Origin: Pseudomonas sp. UYIF39
Lineage (GTDB): Bacteria > Pseudomonadota > Gammaproteobacteria > Pseudomonadales > Pseudomonadaceae
Direction of reading: 5' to 3'
Assembly (NCBI RefSeq): GCF_029963765.1
Contig: NZ_JALBYU010000001.1
Coordinates: 310,001 to 374,000 of the forward strand
DNA: 64,000 nucleotides
Shown here: piece by piece, positions 1 through 8,614 of the stretch
Numbering within the stretch: the first letter of the stretch is position 1
Layout of the letters: the number at the start of each line of letters is the position of its first letter
Translations under genes and position numbers: made by a program
The notes under the pieces: model-generated
Database searches by the model: none
Seen by the model: only the letters and a program-made list of their open reading frames with translations
What the model was told of the DNA's origin: nothing

Positions 1-12
1 CGAGAATCTTCC

Positions 13-573
13 ATGAGCAACGTCTATACGATCGCTGTACTGGTCGGCAGCTTGAGAAAGGAATCGATCAATCGCAAGGTGGCGCTGGCCCTGGCCGAAC
101 TGGCGCCTGCCAATCTCAAACTGGTTATCGTCGAAATCGGCGATCTGCCGCTCTACAACGAAGACATCGATGGTGCTTCACCGCCGGCAGCCTACAGCAC
201 TTTCCGGCAACAAGTGAGCTCATCCGACGCGGTGCTGTTCGTGACCCCCGAATACAACCGTTCGGTGCCTGCGCCAATGAAGAACGCGATCGATGTAGGT
301 TCGCGCCCCTATGGCAAGAGTGCCTGGAGCGGCAAGCCTGGTGCCGTGATCAGTGCCTCGCCGGGCGCTATCGGCGGATTTGGCGCCAATCACCACCTGC
401 GCCAGTCCCTGGTGTTTCTGGATGTGCCGTGCATGCAACAACCGGAAGCCTATCTGAGCGGTGCCGGTTCAGCGTTCGACGAGGCGGGTAACCTGTCCGA
501 GTCGCTGAAACCGTTCCTGCAAAAATTCATCAATGCTTATGGTCTTTGGGTCGAACAACATAAGAAAGCGTGA
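13..573 (+). CDS. NAD(P)H-dependent FMN reductase (ChrR-like flavoprotein)
   Basis: A 186-residue flavodoxin-fold quinone/FMN reductase expected to use NAD(P)H to reduce flavin, quinones or metal ions such as chromate in the cytosol. The FMN phosphate-binding loop GSLRKESIN lies at residues 12-20, and the second family signature PEYNRSVPAPMKNAID at 79-94. The length is normal for the family (about 180-190) and the ORF is complete. The ATG at 13 is the natural start because the family begins a few residues before the first beta strand. It stands alone: the next gene is on the other strand after a REP-containing gap. The substrate cannot be read from the sequence. Confidence 0.9.
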   Translation: MSNVYTIAVLVGSLRKESINRKVALALAELAPANLKLVIVEIGDLPLYNEDIDGASPPAAYSTFRQQVSSSDAVLFVTPEYNRSVPAPMKNAIDVGSRPYGKSAWSGKPGAVISASPGAIGGFGANHHLRQSLVFLDVPCMQQPEAYLSGAGSAFDEAGNLSESLKPFLQKFINAYGLWVEQHKKA

Positions 574-582
574 CAAATCCTG

Positions 583-607
583 TGTAGGAGCAAAGCTTTG
601 CTCCGCT
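583..607. repeat. REP-like palindrome
   Basis: Just after the FMN reductase stop, a GTAGGAGC-type repeat contains the perfect 18-bp palindrome GGAGCAAAGCTTTGCTCC at 587-604. It matches the head of the Pseudomonas REP family seen at several other gaps in this window. Its place right after a stop codon suggests it may also stabilise the mRNA 3' end (inference). The rest of the gap up to 840 shows no coding signal that I can support. Confidence 0.6.
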
Positions 608-842
608 GTCGGTTGTGCGGGCAAGTCCTCGCAAGGCTTCCTTGTTAGGGAAATAGTCATACAGCCGGTATTCGGCAAGAGGCTTCTCGAAAACCCAGGC
701 ATTGGTGGCCCTTGCCCGGAAACTCTGCCGGGTGGCATTTGCCCTGATGAAAAATCAGAGCGAATACCAACCGGCCTGAAGTTGCAGGGTTGCCCTGCAA
801 CATAGAATCTCCCACAAGGGGCTTCGCCAAAAGGAGATCAAA

Positions 843-871
843 TGTGGGAGCGAGCTTGCTCGCGATAAGGC
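843..871. repeat. REP element
   Basis: The sequence starting TGTGGGAGCGAGCTTGCTCG is a typical REP unit of fluorescent pseudomonads, with an internal hairpin (CGAGCTTGCTCG). It sits about 20 bp beyond the stop of the minus-strand DUF1853 gene, in a convergent gap that it shares with the REP-like palindrome near 583-607. Confidence 0.75.
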
Positions 872-891
872 CAGCCCAGACGCTACAAAAC

Positions 892-1857
<966 letters not shown>

Positions 1858-1957
1858 TCAATCGTGAGTACACCGTTGTGGCTGAAAGGATTTTGTCTAT
1901 CCTGCGCTTTCGCCCATAATCGTGTTTTTCGCCGCCGCGCCCTTCACTAGGAGCCCC

Positions 1958-2848
1958 ATGGAGCAATTTCGTAATATCGGCATCATCGGTCGCCTGGGCA
2001 GTTCTCAGGTGCTGGATACCGTCCGCCGACTGAAACGGTTTCTGCTCGATCGCCACCTGCACGTGATCCTCGAAGACACCATCGCCGAAGTCTTGCCGGG
2101 TCATGGCCTGCAAACCTCGTCGCGCAAGATGCTCGGCGAAGTATGTGACATGGTGATTGTGGTCGGTGGTGACGGCAGCCTGTTGGGCGCTGCGCGGGCA
2201 TTGGCCCGGCACAATATTCCGGTGCTCGGCATCAACCGTGGCAGCCTGGGCTTCCTGACCGATATTCGCCCCGATGAGCTGGAAGTCAAAGTCGCCGAGG
2301 TGCTCGACGGCCACTATCTGGTAGAAAACCGCTTCCTGCTGCAAGCCGAAGTCCGCCGCCACGCCGAGGCCATCGGTCAGGGCGACGCGCTGAACGACGT
2401 GGTGCTGCACCCCGGCAAGTCGACGCGGATGATCGAATTCGAACTGTACATCGACGGCCAGTTCGTCTGCAGCCAGAAGGCCGATGGCCTGATCGTCGCC
2501 ACGCCTACCGGTTCGACGGCCTACGCACTGTCGGCGGGCGGGCCGATCATGCATCCCAAGCTCGACGCTATTGTGATTGTGCCGATGTACCCCCATACCT
2601 TGTCGGGCAGGCCGATTGTGGTCGATGGCAACAGTGAGCTGAAAATCGTCGTGTCTAAAGATATGCAGATTTACCCGCAAGTCTCCTGTGACGGGCAGAA
2701 CCATTTCACCTGCGCGCCGGGTGACACCATCACCATCAGCAAGAAGGCCCAGAAGCTGCGGCTGATTCACCCGCTCGACCACAACTACTATGAAGTCTGC
2801 CGGACCAAACTCGGCTGGGGCAGCAAGTTGGGTGGTGGAGGCGACTGA
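1958..2848 (+). CDS. nadK: NAD kinase
   Basis: A 296-residue ATP-dependent NAD kinase, the enzyme that makes NADP+ from NAD+ in the cytosol. The diagnostic GGDGS loop is in VVGGDGSLLGAARAL near residues 61-75, followed by the NRGSLGFLTDI segment. The C-terminal half holds ATPTGSTAYALSAGGPI, the conserved substrate-binding block. The ATG at 1958 is preferred over an upstream in-frame TTG because it is preceded by AGGAG at a good distance and gives the family's usual start. Its stop overlaps the start of the downstream phosphatase (TGATG), indicating co-transcription. Confidence 0.96.
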   Translation: MEQFRNIGIIGRLGSSQVLDTVRRLKRFLLDRHLHVILEDTIAEVLPGHGLQTSSRKMLGEVCDMVIVVGGDGSLLGAARALARHNIPVLGINRGSLGFLTDIRPDELEVKVAEVLDGHYLVENRFLLQAEVRRHAEAIGQGDALNDVVLHPGKSTRMIEFELYIDGQFVCSQKADGLIVATPTGSTAYALSAGGPIMHPKLDAIVIVPMYPHTLSGRPIVVDGNSELKIVVSKDMQIYPQVSCDGQNHFTCAPGDTITISKKAQKLRLIHPLDHNYYEVCRTKLGWGSKLGGGGD

Positions 2849-3819
2849 TGCTCGATCCCGCGCGAAGCTACGACCTGATCGGTGACGTGCACGGTTGCGC
2901 TCTGACCCTTGAGCACTTGCTCGACCGGCTCGGTTACCAAAAACACGGTGGCGTCTGGCGGCACCCGTCGCGCATGGCGGTGTTCGTCGGCGACATCATC
3001 GACCGCGGTCCGCGGATTCGCGAAGCGCTGCACATTGTTCACGATATGGTCGAAGCCGGCCAGGCGCTGTGCATCATGGGCAACCATGAATTCAACGCCC
3101 TCGGCTGGAGCACCCCGGCGCCTCCGGGCAGCGGCAAGCAGTTCGTGCGTGAACACACCCCGCGCCATGCCCGTTTGCTGAACGAAACCCTGACTCAATT
3201 CGAAGACCATCCGGCTGACTGGCATGACTTCCTGCAATGGTTCTATGAGATGCCATTGTTCGTCGATGCCGGGCGTTTCCGTGTGGTGCATGCCTGCTGG
3301 GATGCGGGCCTGATCGAACCATTGCGCGCGCTATTCCCCAACGGTTGCGTCGATGAACATTTTCTCCAGGCCTCGGCCGTACCGGGCAGTTTCGCCTGCA
3401 CCGTGTTCGACCGCCTGCTGCGCGGCACTGACATGCGCTTGCCTCATGGTCTGACAATGACCAGCGGCGATGGCCTGACGCGTTCGTTCTTCCGCACCAA
3501 GTTCTGGGAAGACGACCCGCAAACCTACGGAGACATTGTGTTCCAGCCCGACGCCTTGCCCGAACCCGTGGCCCGGACGCCGCTGTCGTCCACTGAAAAA
3601 AACACCTTGCTGCGCTATGGCGTCGACGAGCCAGTGTTGTTCGTGGGCCATTACTGGCGCAGCGGCAAACCGGTGCCGATCCGGCCGAATCTGGCCTGTC
3701 TGGATTACAGCGCCGTGCTCTACGGCAAACTGGTCGCCTACCGTCTGGACCAGGAAACCCGTCTCGACCCGCATAAATTTGTCTGGGTCGATGTCGAGCG
3801 GCCGGAGGTGCTGCGATGA
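2848..3819 (+). CDS. Calcineurin-like metallophosphatase (ApaH/PrpE type)
   Basis: A 323-residue serine/threonine-phosphatase-superfamily enzyme. The metal-binding motifs appear in order: GDVHG at residues 12-16, GDIIDRG at 48-54, GNHE at 78-81, and later histidines in VVHACWD and VGHYW. This set is shared by ApaH diadenosine tetraphosphatases and PrpE-like phosphatases, so nucleotide or phosphoprotein hydrolysis is possible. It is longer than ApaH (about 280) and is not clearly that enzyme. It overlaps nadK by one base and the rhomboid gene by four, so the three are translationally coupled. Confidence 0.88.
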   Translation: MLDPARSYDLIGDVHGCALTLEHLLDRLGYQKHGGVWRHPSRMAVFVGDIIDRGPRIREALHIVHDMVEAGQALCIMGNHEFNALGWSTPAPPGSGKQFVREHTPRHARLLNETLTQFEDHPADWHDFLQWFYEMPLFVDAGRFRVVHACWDAGLIEPLRALFPNGCVDEHFLQASAVPGSFACTVFDRLLRGTDMRLPHGLTMTSGDGLTRSFFRTKFWEDDPQTYGDIVFQPDALPEPVARTPLSSTEKNTLLRYGVDEPVLFVGHYWRSGKPVPIRPNLACLDYSAVLYGKLVAYRLDQETRLDPHKFVWVDVERPEVLR

Positions 3820-4685
3820 GTGCCGTTGCTGTTTTACGGCTGCCGCTGGCGGTGGACTTGAGCGGGTTCGTCAAACTGTTGCAGCGCATGCAGGTGCCGC
3901 ATCGGGTCAGCGAAGAGGCGGGCGAGCAGGTGCTGTGGGTGCCGGCCAACATCAGCGAAGACGTGCGCTCGTTGTACGAACGCTTCCCGGCGGGTGATCC
4001 CGATCAACAGCTGGACATTCCGGTGGCGCAAACCATCAAGCGCCCAAGTTTCGCCGAGCAACTGCGCCACGCCAAGGCGACAGCCTTCGTGTTGCTGCTG
4101 AGCCTGCTTGTCGGCGCGGTGACGCTGCTGGGCGAAAACCTCGACTCGATGCGCTGGCTGACCTTCCTCGATTACCGCATTGTCGGCGAGTACATCCACT
4201 TTGTGCCCTTGGCTGACAGCCTGGCGGCGGGGCAATGGTGGCGTCTGGTGACACCGATGCTGATCCACTTCGGCATCCTGCACCTGGCCATGAACGGCAT
4301 GTGGTACTGGGAACTGGGGCGACGCATCGAGTCGCGCCAGGGCAGCATCAACCTGATTGGCCTGACGTTGCTCTTCAGTCTGGTGTCCAACTACGCCCAA
4401 TATTATTTCAGTGGCCCGACCCTGTTTGGCGGGTTGTCCGGCGTGCTCTATGGCCTGCTCGGGCATTGCTGGATTTTCCAGATGATTTCGCCGAACCGTG
4501 CTTATAGCCTGCCGCGTGGCGTGCTGGTGATGATGCTGGTGTGGCTATTGCTGTGCCTGTCCGGGCTGGTCTCGATGATCGGCTTCGGTGAAATTGCCAA
4601 TGCGGCCCACGTCGGCGGGTTGCTCGTCGGATGCTTGACCGGCTTGTTGGGTGGTTTGTACAACCGCCGTAAACTGGCCGCCTAA
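3816..4685 (+). CDS. Rhomboid family intramembrane serine protease
   Basis: A 289-residue inner-membrane protease. An N-terminal cytosolic region of about 85 residues precedes six or so hydrophobic segments. The catalytic serine is in GLSGVLYG (around residue 208) and the catalytic histidine in NAAHVGG (around 265), the rhomboid dyad. The WRLVTPMLIHFG and HLAMNGMWYW segments are also typical of the family. It resembles E. coli GlpG in plan but is not in a glp operon. It begins with a four-base ATGA overlap with the phosphatase gene. The natural substrate is unknown. Confidence 0.9.
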   Translation: MSAVAVLRLPLAVDLSGFVKLLQRMQVPHRVSEEAGEQVLWVPANISEDVRSLYERFPAGDPDQQLDIPVAQTIKRPSFAEQLRHAKATAFVLLLSLLVGAVTLLGENLDSMRWLTFLDYRIVGEYIHFVPLADSLAAGQWWRLVTPMLIHFGILHLAMNGMWYWELGRRIESRQGSINLIGLTLLFSLVSNYAQYYFSGPTLFGGLSGVLYGLLGHCWIFQMISPNRAYSLPRGVLVMMLVWLLLCLSGLVSMIGFGEIANAAHVGGLLVGCLTGLLGGLYNRRKLAA

Positions 4686-4718
4686 AACTGTTATGTATTA
4701 AAGAGCGCGGAGCCCTTG

Positions 4719-4979
4719 ATGTCCTCTTTTCACGAAATGATCAACAACATCACCCCTGATATCTACCAAAGCCTGAAACTGGCGGTGGAAATCGGTAAAT
4801 GGTCCGACGGTGGCAAACTCACCGCCGAACAACGCGAACTGTCGCTGCAAGCGATGATCGCCTGGGAAATCCAGAACCTGCCCGAAGACCAGCGCACCGG
4901 TTACATGGGCGTGCAGGAGTGCGGCTCCAAGTCGATCGAAGTGCCGAATATCCTGTTCAAATCGGATGCCGTCCATTGA
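4719..4979 (+). CDS. YeaC family protein (DUF1315)
   Basis: An 86-residue soluble protein of the YeaC/DUF1315 family, of unknown function. The sequence reads through IGKWSDGGKLTAEQR and MIAWEIQNLPEDQRTGYM, both typical of the family. The ATG at 4719 is chosen over the TTG three bases upstream. It lies 33 bp after the rhomboid gene, and its TGA stop is overlapped by the likely TTG start of the DUF2797 gene, so it probably belongs to the same transcript. Confidence 0.9.
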   Translation: MSSFHEMINNITPDIYQSLKLAVEIGKWSDGGKLTAEQRELSLQAMIAWEIQNLPEDQRTGYMGVQECGSKSIEVPNILFKSDAVH

Positions 4980-5806
4980 TCGAGATTGGCCGCGGTGCAA
5001 TCAGCAAAATGTCGGCGCGCCTTGACGGGCCGAACGTGCAATACGCGTTTCGTCTGGACGACGTCGAGGTGCCGGTCAATCCTTTGATCGGGACCACGGT
5101 GCGCCTGGAATACCTGGGAGCGATTCACTGCACCCATTGCGGACGCAAGACCAAAACCAGTTTCAGTCAGGGTTACTGCTACCCGTGCATGACCAAACTG
5201 GCCCAGTGCGACATCTGCATCATGAGCCCGGAGCGTTGCCACTATGACGCTGGCACTTGCCGTGAGCCGGAGTGGGGCGAGAAGTTCTGCATGACCGATC
5301 ACATTGTGTATCTGTCCAACTCTTCGGGGGTGAAGGTCGGGATTACCCGCGCCACCCAGCTGCCGACCCGTTGGATCGATCAGGGCGCCCGTCAGGCCTT
5401 GCCGATCATGCGGGTTTCGACCCGTCAGCAGTCGGGCTTCGTCGAAGACCTGTTCCGCAGCCAGGTCGCAGACAAGACCAACTGGCGTGCTTTACTCAAG
5501 GGCGACGCGGTGTCGGTCGACCTGGCGCAGGTTCGTGATCAGTTGTTCGACAGTTGCGCCGAAGGATTGCAAGGTTTGCAGGAACGATTCGGCCTACAAG
5601 CGATCCAGACTATTGCCGATGTAGAAACGCTCGAAATCCGCTATCCGGTCGAGCAATACCCGGCCAAAATCGTCAGCTTCAACCTGGACAAGAATCCGAT
5701 CGCCGAAGGCACCCTGTTGGGAATCAAAGGCCAGTACCTGATTTTCGACACCGGCGTAATCAATATTCGTAAATACACGGCCTACCAGCTCGCCGTGCAT
5801 CAGTAA
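4976..5806 (+). CDS. DUF2797 family protein with Cys-rich zinc-ribbon region
   Basis: A 276-residue protein of the DUF2797 family, function not established. Residues about 44-105 hold a cluster of Cys/His pairs (CTHCGRKTK, CYPCM, CDIC, CHYDAGTC), most likely a zinc-binding domain. This is followed by VYLSNSSGVKVGITR, which resembles the opening strands of GIY-YIG/T5orf172 domains (inference). I chose the TTG at 4976 because it overlaps the YeaC stop (TTGA) and keeps the MIEIGRGAISKMSARL opening; the first in-frame ATG, at 5009, would remove 11 residues. It is followed 10 bp later by pepN. Confidence 0.85.
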   Translation: MIEIGRGAISKMSARLDGPNVQYAFRLDDVEVPVNPLIGTTVRLEYLGAIHCTHCGRKTKTSFSQGYCYPCMTKLAQCDICIMSPERCHYDAGTCREPEWGEKFCMTDHIVYLSNSSGVKVGITRATQLPTRWIDQGARQALPIMRVSTRQQSGFVEDLFRSQVADKTNWRALLKGDAVSVDLAQVRDQLFDSCAEGLQGLQERFGLQAIQTIADVETLEIRYPVEQYPAKIVSFNLDKNPIAEGTLLGIKGQYLIFDTGVINIRKYTAYQLAVHQ

Positions 5807-5816
5807 GGACTCCAGC

Positions 5817-8474
5817 ATGCGCACCGAACAACCGAAGATGATCTACCTGAAGGACTATCAGGCGCCCGAGTACCTGATCGACGAGACGCACCTGACCTTC
5901 GAGTTGTTCGAGGACCACAGCCTGGTCCATGCGCAACTGGTGATGCGCCGCAATCCTGAACGTGGCCCGGGCCTGCCGCCGCTGGTGCTGGATGGCCAGC
6001 AGCTTGAATTGCTGTCGGTGACCCTGGCCGACAGCGAGTTGACCGCTGGCGACTACCAGTTAACCGAGAATCACCTGACCCTGCACCCGACCAGCACCAC
6101 CTTCACGGTCGACACAAGCGTCAAGATCCACCCGGAAACCAACACCGCGCTGGAAGGCCTGTACAAATCCGGCACGATGTTCTGCACCCAGTGCGAGGCC
6201 GAAGGCTTTCGCAAGATCACCTATTACCTCGACCGTCCGGACGTGATGAGCACGTTCACCACCACAGTGGTTGCGGAGCAGCACAGCTATCCGGTGTTGC
6301 TGTCCAACGGCAACCCGATTGCCAGCGGTCCGGGCGAAGACGGCCGGCACTGGGCGACCTGGGAAGATCCGTTCAAGAAGCCTGCCTACCTGTTCGCACT
6401 GGTGGCCGGTGATTTGTGGTGCATCGAAGACACCTTCACCACCATGACAGATCGCTCCGTGGCACTGCGCATTTATGTCGAGCCGGAAAACATCGACAAG
6501 TGCCAGCACGCCATGAACAGCCTGAAGAAATCCATGCGCTGGGACGAAGAGGTGTACGGTCGAGAGTACGACCTGGACATCTTCATGATCGTCGCGGTCA
6601 ACGACTTCAACATGGGCGCCATGGAGAACAAGGGGCTCAATATCTTCAACTCCAGCGCCGTGCTGGCCCGCGCTGAAACCGCGACCGACGCCGCGCACCA
6701 GCGGGTCGAGGCGATTGTTGCCCACGAGTACTTCCACAACTGGTCAGGCAACCGCGTGACCTGCCGCGACTGGTTCCAGTTGTCTCTGAAGGAAGGCTTC
6801 ACCGTGTTCCGAGATTCGGGCTTCTCCGCCGACATGAACTCGGCCACGGTCAAGCGCATCCAGGACGTGGCGTACCTGCGCACTCACCAGTTCGCCGAAG
6901 ATGCTGGTCCCATGGCTCACGCCGTGCGCCCGGACAGCTTCATCGAGATTTCCAACTTCTACACCCTGACCGTGTACGAAAAGGGTTCGGAAGTGGTCGG
7001 CATGATCCACACCTTGCTCGGCGCCGAAGGTTTCCGCAAAGGCAGCGACCTGTACTTCGAACGCCATGACGGCGAGGCCGTGACTTGCGACGACTTCATC
7101 AAGGCCATGGAAGACGCCAACGGTGTTGACCTGACCCAGTTCAAACGCTGGTACAGCCAGGCCGGCACGCCGCGTTTGGCGGTCAGCGAGTCCTATGACG
7201 CGGCGGCGAAAACCTACAGCCTGACGTTCCGTCAAAGCTGCCCCGCAACCCCGGACAAGGTTGAGAAGCTGCCGTTCGTGATTCCGGTCGAATTGGGCCT
7301 GCTGGACGCCAAAGGAGCGGCCATTGCGTTGCGTCTTTCCGGTGAAGCCAGCGCTCAGGGCACCTCACGGGTCATTTCGGTGACCGAAGCCGAGCAGACG
7401 TTCACCTTCATCGACATCGCGGAACAGCCATTACCTTCGTTGCTGCGTGGCTTCTCGGCGCCGGTGAAACTGAGCTTCCCGTACAACCGCGATCAGCTGA
7501 TGTTCCTGATGCAGCACGACAGCGACGGTTTCAACCGTTGGGATGCGGGTCAGCAATTGTCGGTTCAGGTGCTGCAAGAGCTGATTGCTCAGCAGCAAAA
7601 GGGCGAGAAACTGGTGCTGGATCAGCGTCTGATTTCTGCCTTGCGTACCGTGCTGTCTGACGAGACGCTGGATCAGGCCATGGTCGCGGAAATGCTCTCG
7701 CTGCCGGGCGAGGCATATCTGACCGAGATCAGCGAAGTGGCTGACGTTGACGCCATTCACATCGCTCGCGAGTTTGCTCGTAAACAATTGGCTGAAGGTT
7801 TGTTCGAAGCGTTGTGGCTGCGTTATCAGGCCAATCGCGACTTGTCGAAGAAAACCCCGTATGTAGCCGAGGCCGAGCACTTCGCTCGTCGCGCATTGCA
7901 GAACATTGCGCTGTCGTACCTGATGCTCAGCGGCAAACCGGAAGTGTTGGCGGCAACGCTTGAGCAGTTCGAGACCAGCGACAACATGACCGAGCGCCTG
8001 ACAGCTTTGGCGGTGCTGGTGAATTCGTCGTTCGAAGTAGAGAAGGCCACGGCACTGGCGAGTTTTGCCGAGAACTTCAAGGATAATCAGCTGGTCATGG
8101 ATCAGTGGTTCAGCGTCCAGGCGGGCAGCGTGTTGCCCGGTGGTCTGGCGCGGGTCAAGGCGTTGATGCAGCATCCTGCGTTCAACATCAAGAACCCGAA
8201 CAAGGTGCGGGCACTGGTTGGCGCGTTTGCGGGGCAGAACCTGATCAACTTCCATGCGGCTGATGGTTCGGGTTATCGGTTCCTGGCGGATCTGGTGATC
8301 GAGTTGAACGGGTTCAATCCACAGATCGCTTCTCGGCAGTTGGCGCCGCTTACGCGCTGGCGCAAGTATGACGATGCGCGTCAGGCGTTGATGAAAGGTG
8401 AGCTGGAGCGGATTCGCGCTTCGGGTCAGTTGTCCAGCGATGTGTTCGAGGTGGTGAGCAAAAGCCTGGCTTGA
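5817..8474 (+). CDS. pepN: Aminopeptidase N (M1 family)
   Basis: An 885-residue zinc aminopeptidase that removes N-terminal residues from peptides in the cytosol. The exopeptidase motif GAMEN is at about residue 267, and the zinc site HEYFHNW at about 303 with the third ligand in LKEGFTVF. The DUF3458 and C-terminal helical regions follow, and the length equals that of E. coli PepN (about 870). The start at 5817 follows an AAGGA ribosome site. It is the last gene of the forward run that starts with nadK and is followed by a REPIN. Confidence 0.97.
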   Translation: MRTEQPKMIYLKDYQAPEYLIDETHLTFELFEDHSLVHAQLVMRRNPERGPGLPPLVLDGQQLELLSVTLADSELTAGDYQLTENHLTLHPTSTTFTVDTSVKIHPETNTALEGLYKSGTMFCTQCEAEGFRKITYYLDRPDVMSTFTTTVVAEQHSYPVLLSNGNPIASGPGEDGRHWATWEDPFKKPAYLFALVAGDLWCIEDTFTTMTDRSVALRIYVEPENIDKCQHAMNSLKKSMRWDEEVYGREYDLDIFMIVAVNDFNMGAMENKGLNIFNSSAVLARAETATDAAHQRVEAIVAHEYFHNWSGNRVTCRDWFQLSLKEGFTVFRDSGFSADMNSATVKRIQDVAYLRTHQFAEDAGPMAHAVRPDSFIEISNFYTLTVYEKGSEVVGMIHTLLGAEGFRKGSDLYFERHDGEAVTCDDFIKAMEDANGVDLTQFKRWYSQAGTPRLAVSESYDAAAKTYSLTFRQSCPATPDKVEKLPFVIPVELGLLDAKGAAIALRLSGEASAQGTSRVISVTEAEQTFTFIDIAEQPLPSLLRGFSAPVKLSFPYNRDQLMFLMQHDSDGFNRWDAGQQLSVQVLQELIAQQQKGEKLVLDQRLISALRTVLSDETLDQAMVAEMLSLPGEAYLTEISEVADVDAIHIAREFARKQLAEGLFEALWLRYQANRDLSKKTPYVAEAEHFARRALQNIALSYLMLSGKPEVLAATLEQFETSDNMTERLTALAVLVNSSFEVEKATALASFAENFKDNQLVMDQWFSVQAGSVLPGGLARVKALMQHPAFNIKNPNKVRALVGAFAGQNLINFHAADGSGYRFLADLVIELNGFNPQIASRQLAPLTRWRKYDDARQALMKGELERIRASGQLSSDVFEVVSKSLA

Positions 8475-8510
8475 GTTTGGTTTCGCTCTCACAGGGGGCA
8501 CTTGGATTCC

Positions 8511-8594
8511 TGTGCGAGCTTGCTCGCGATGAGGCCATATCAGTCAGTATCTATGTTGACTGTAGGGCCGCCATCGCGAGCAAGCTCGCTCCCA
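8511..8594. repeat. REPIN (inverted REP pair)
   Basis: Two REP units face each other: TGTGCGAGCTTGCTCGCGAT at 8511-8530 and its inverted partner ATCGCGAGCAAGCTCGCTCC at 8572-8591, separated by about 40 bp. The pair could fold into one long hairpin. It lies between the convergent pepN and RND permease genes and may serve as a bidirectional transcript end. Confidence 0.85.
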
Positions 8595-8614
8595 CTGGAG
8601 GTCGGTGGTGTGGG

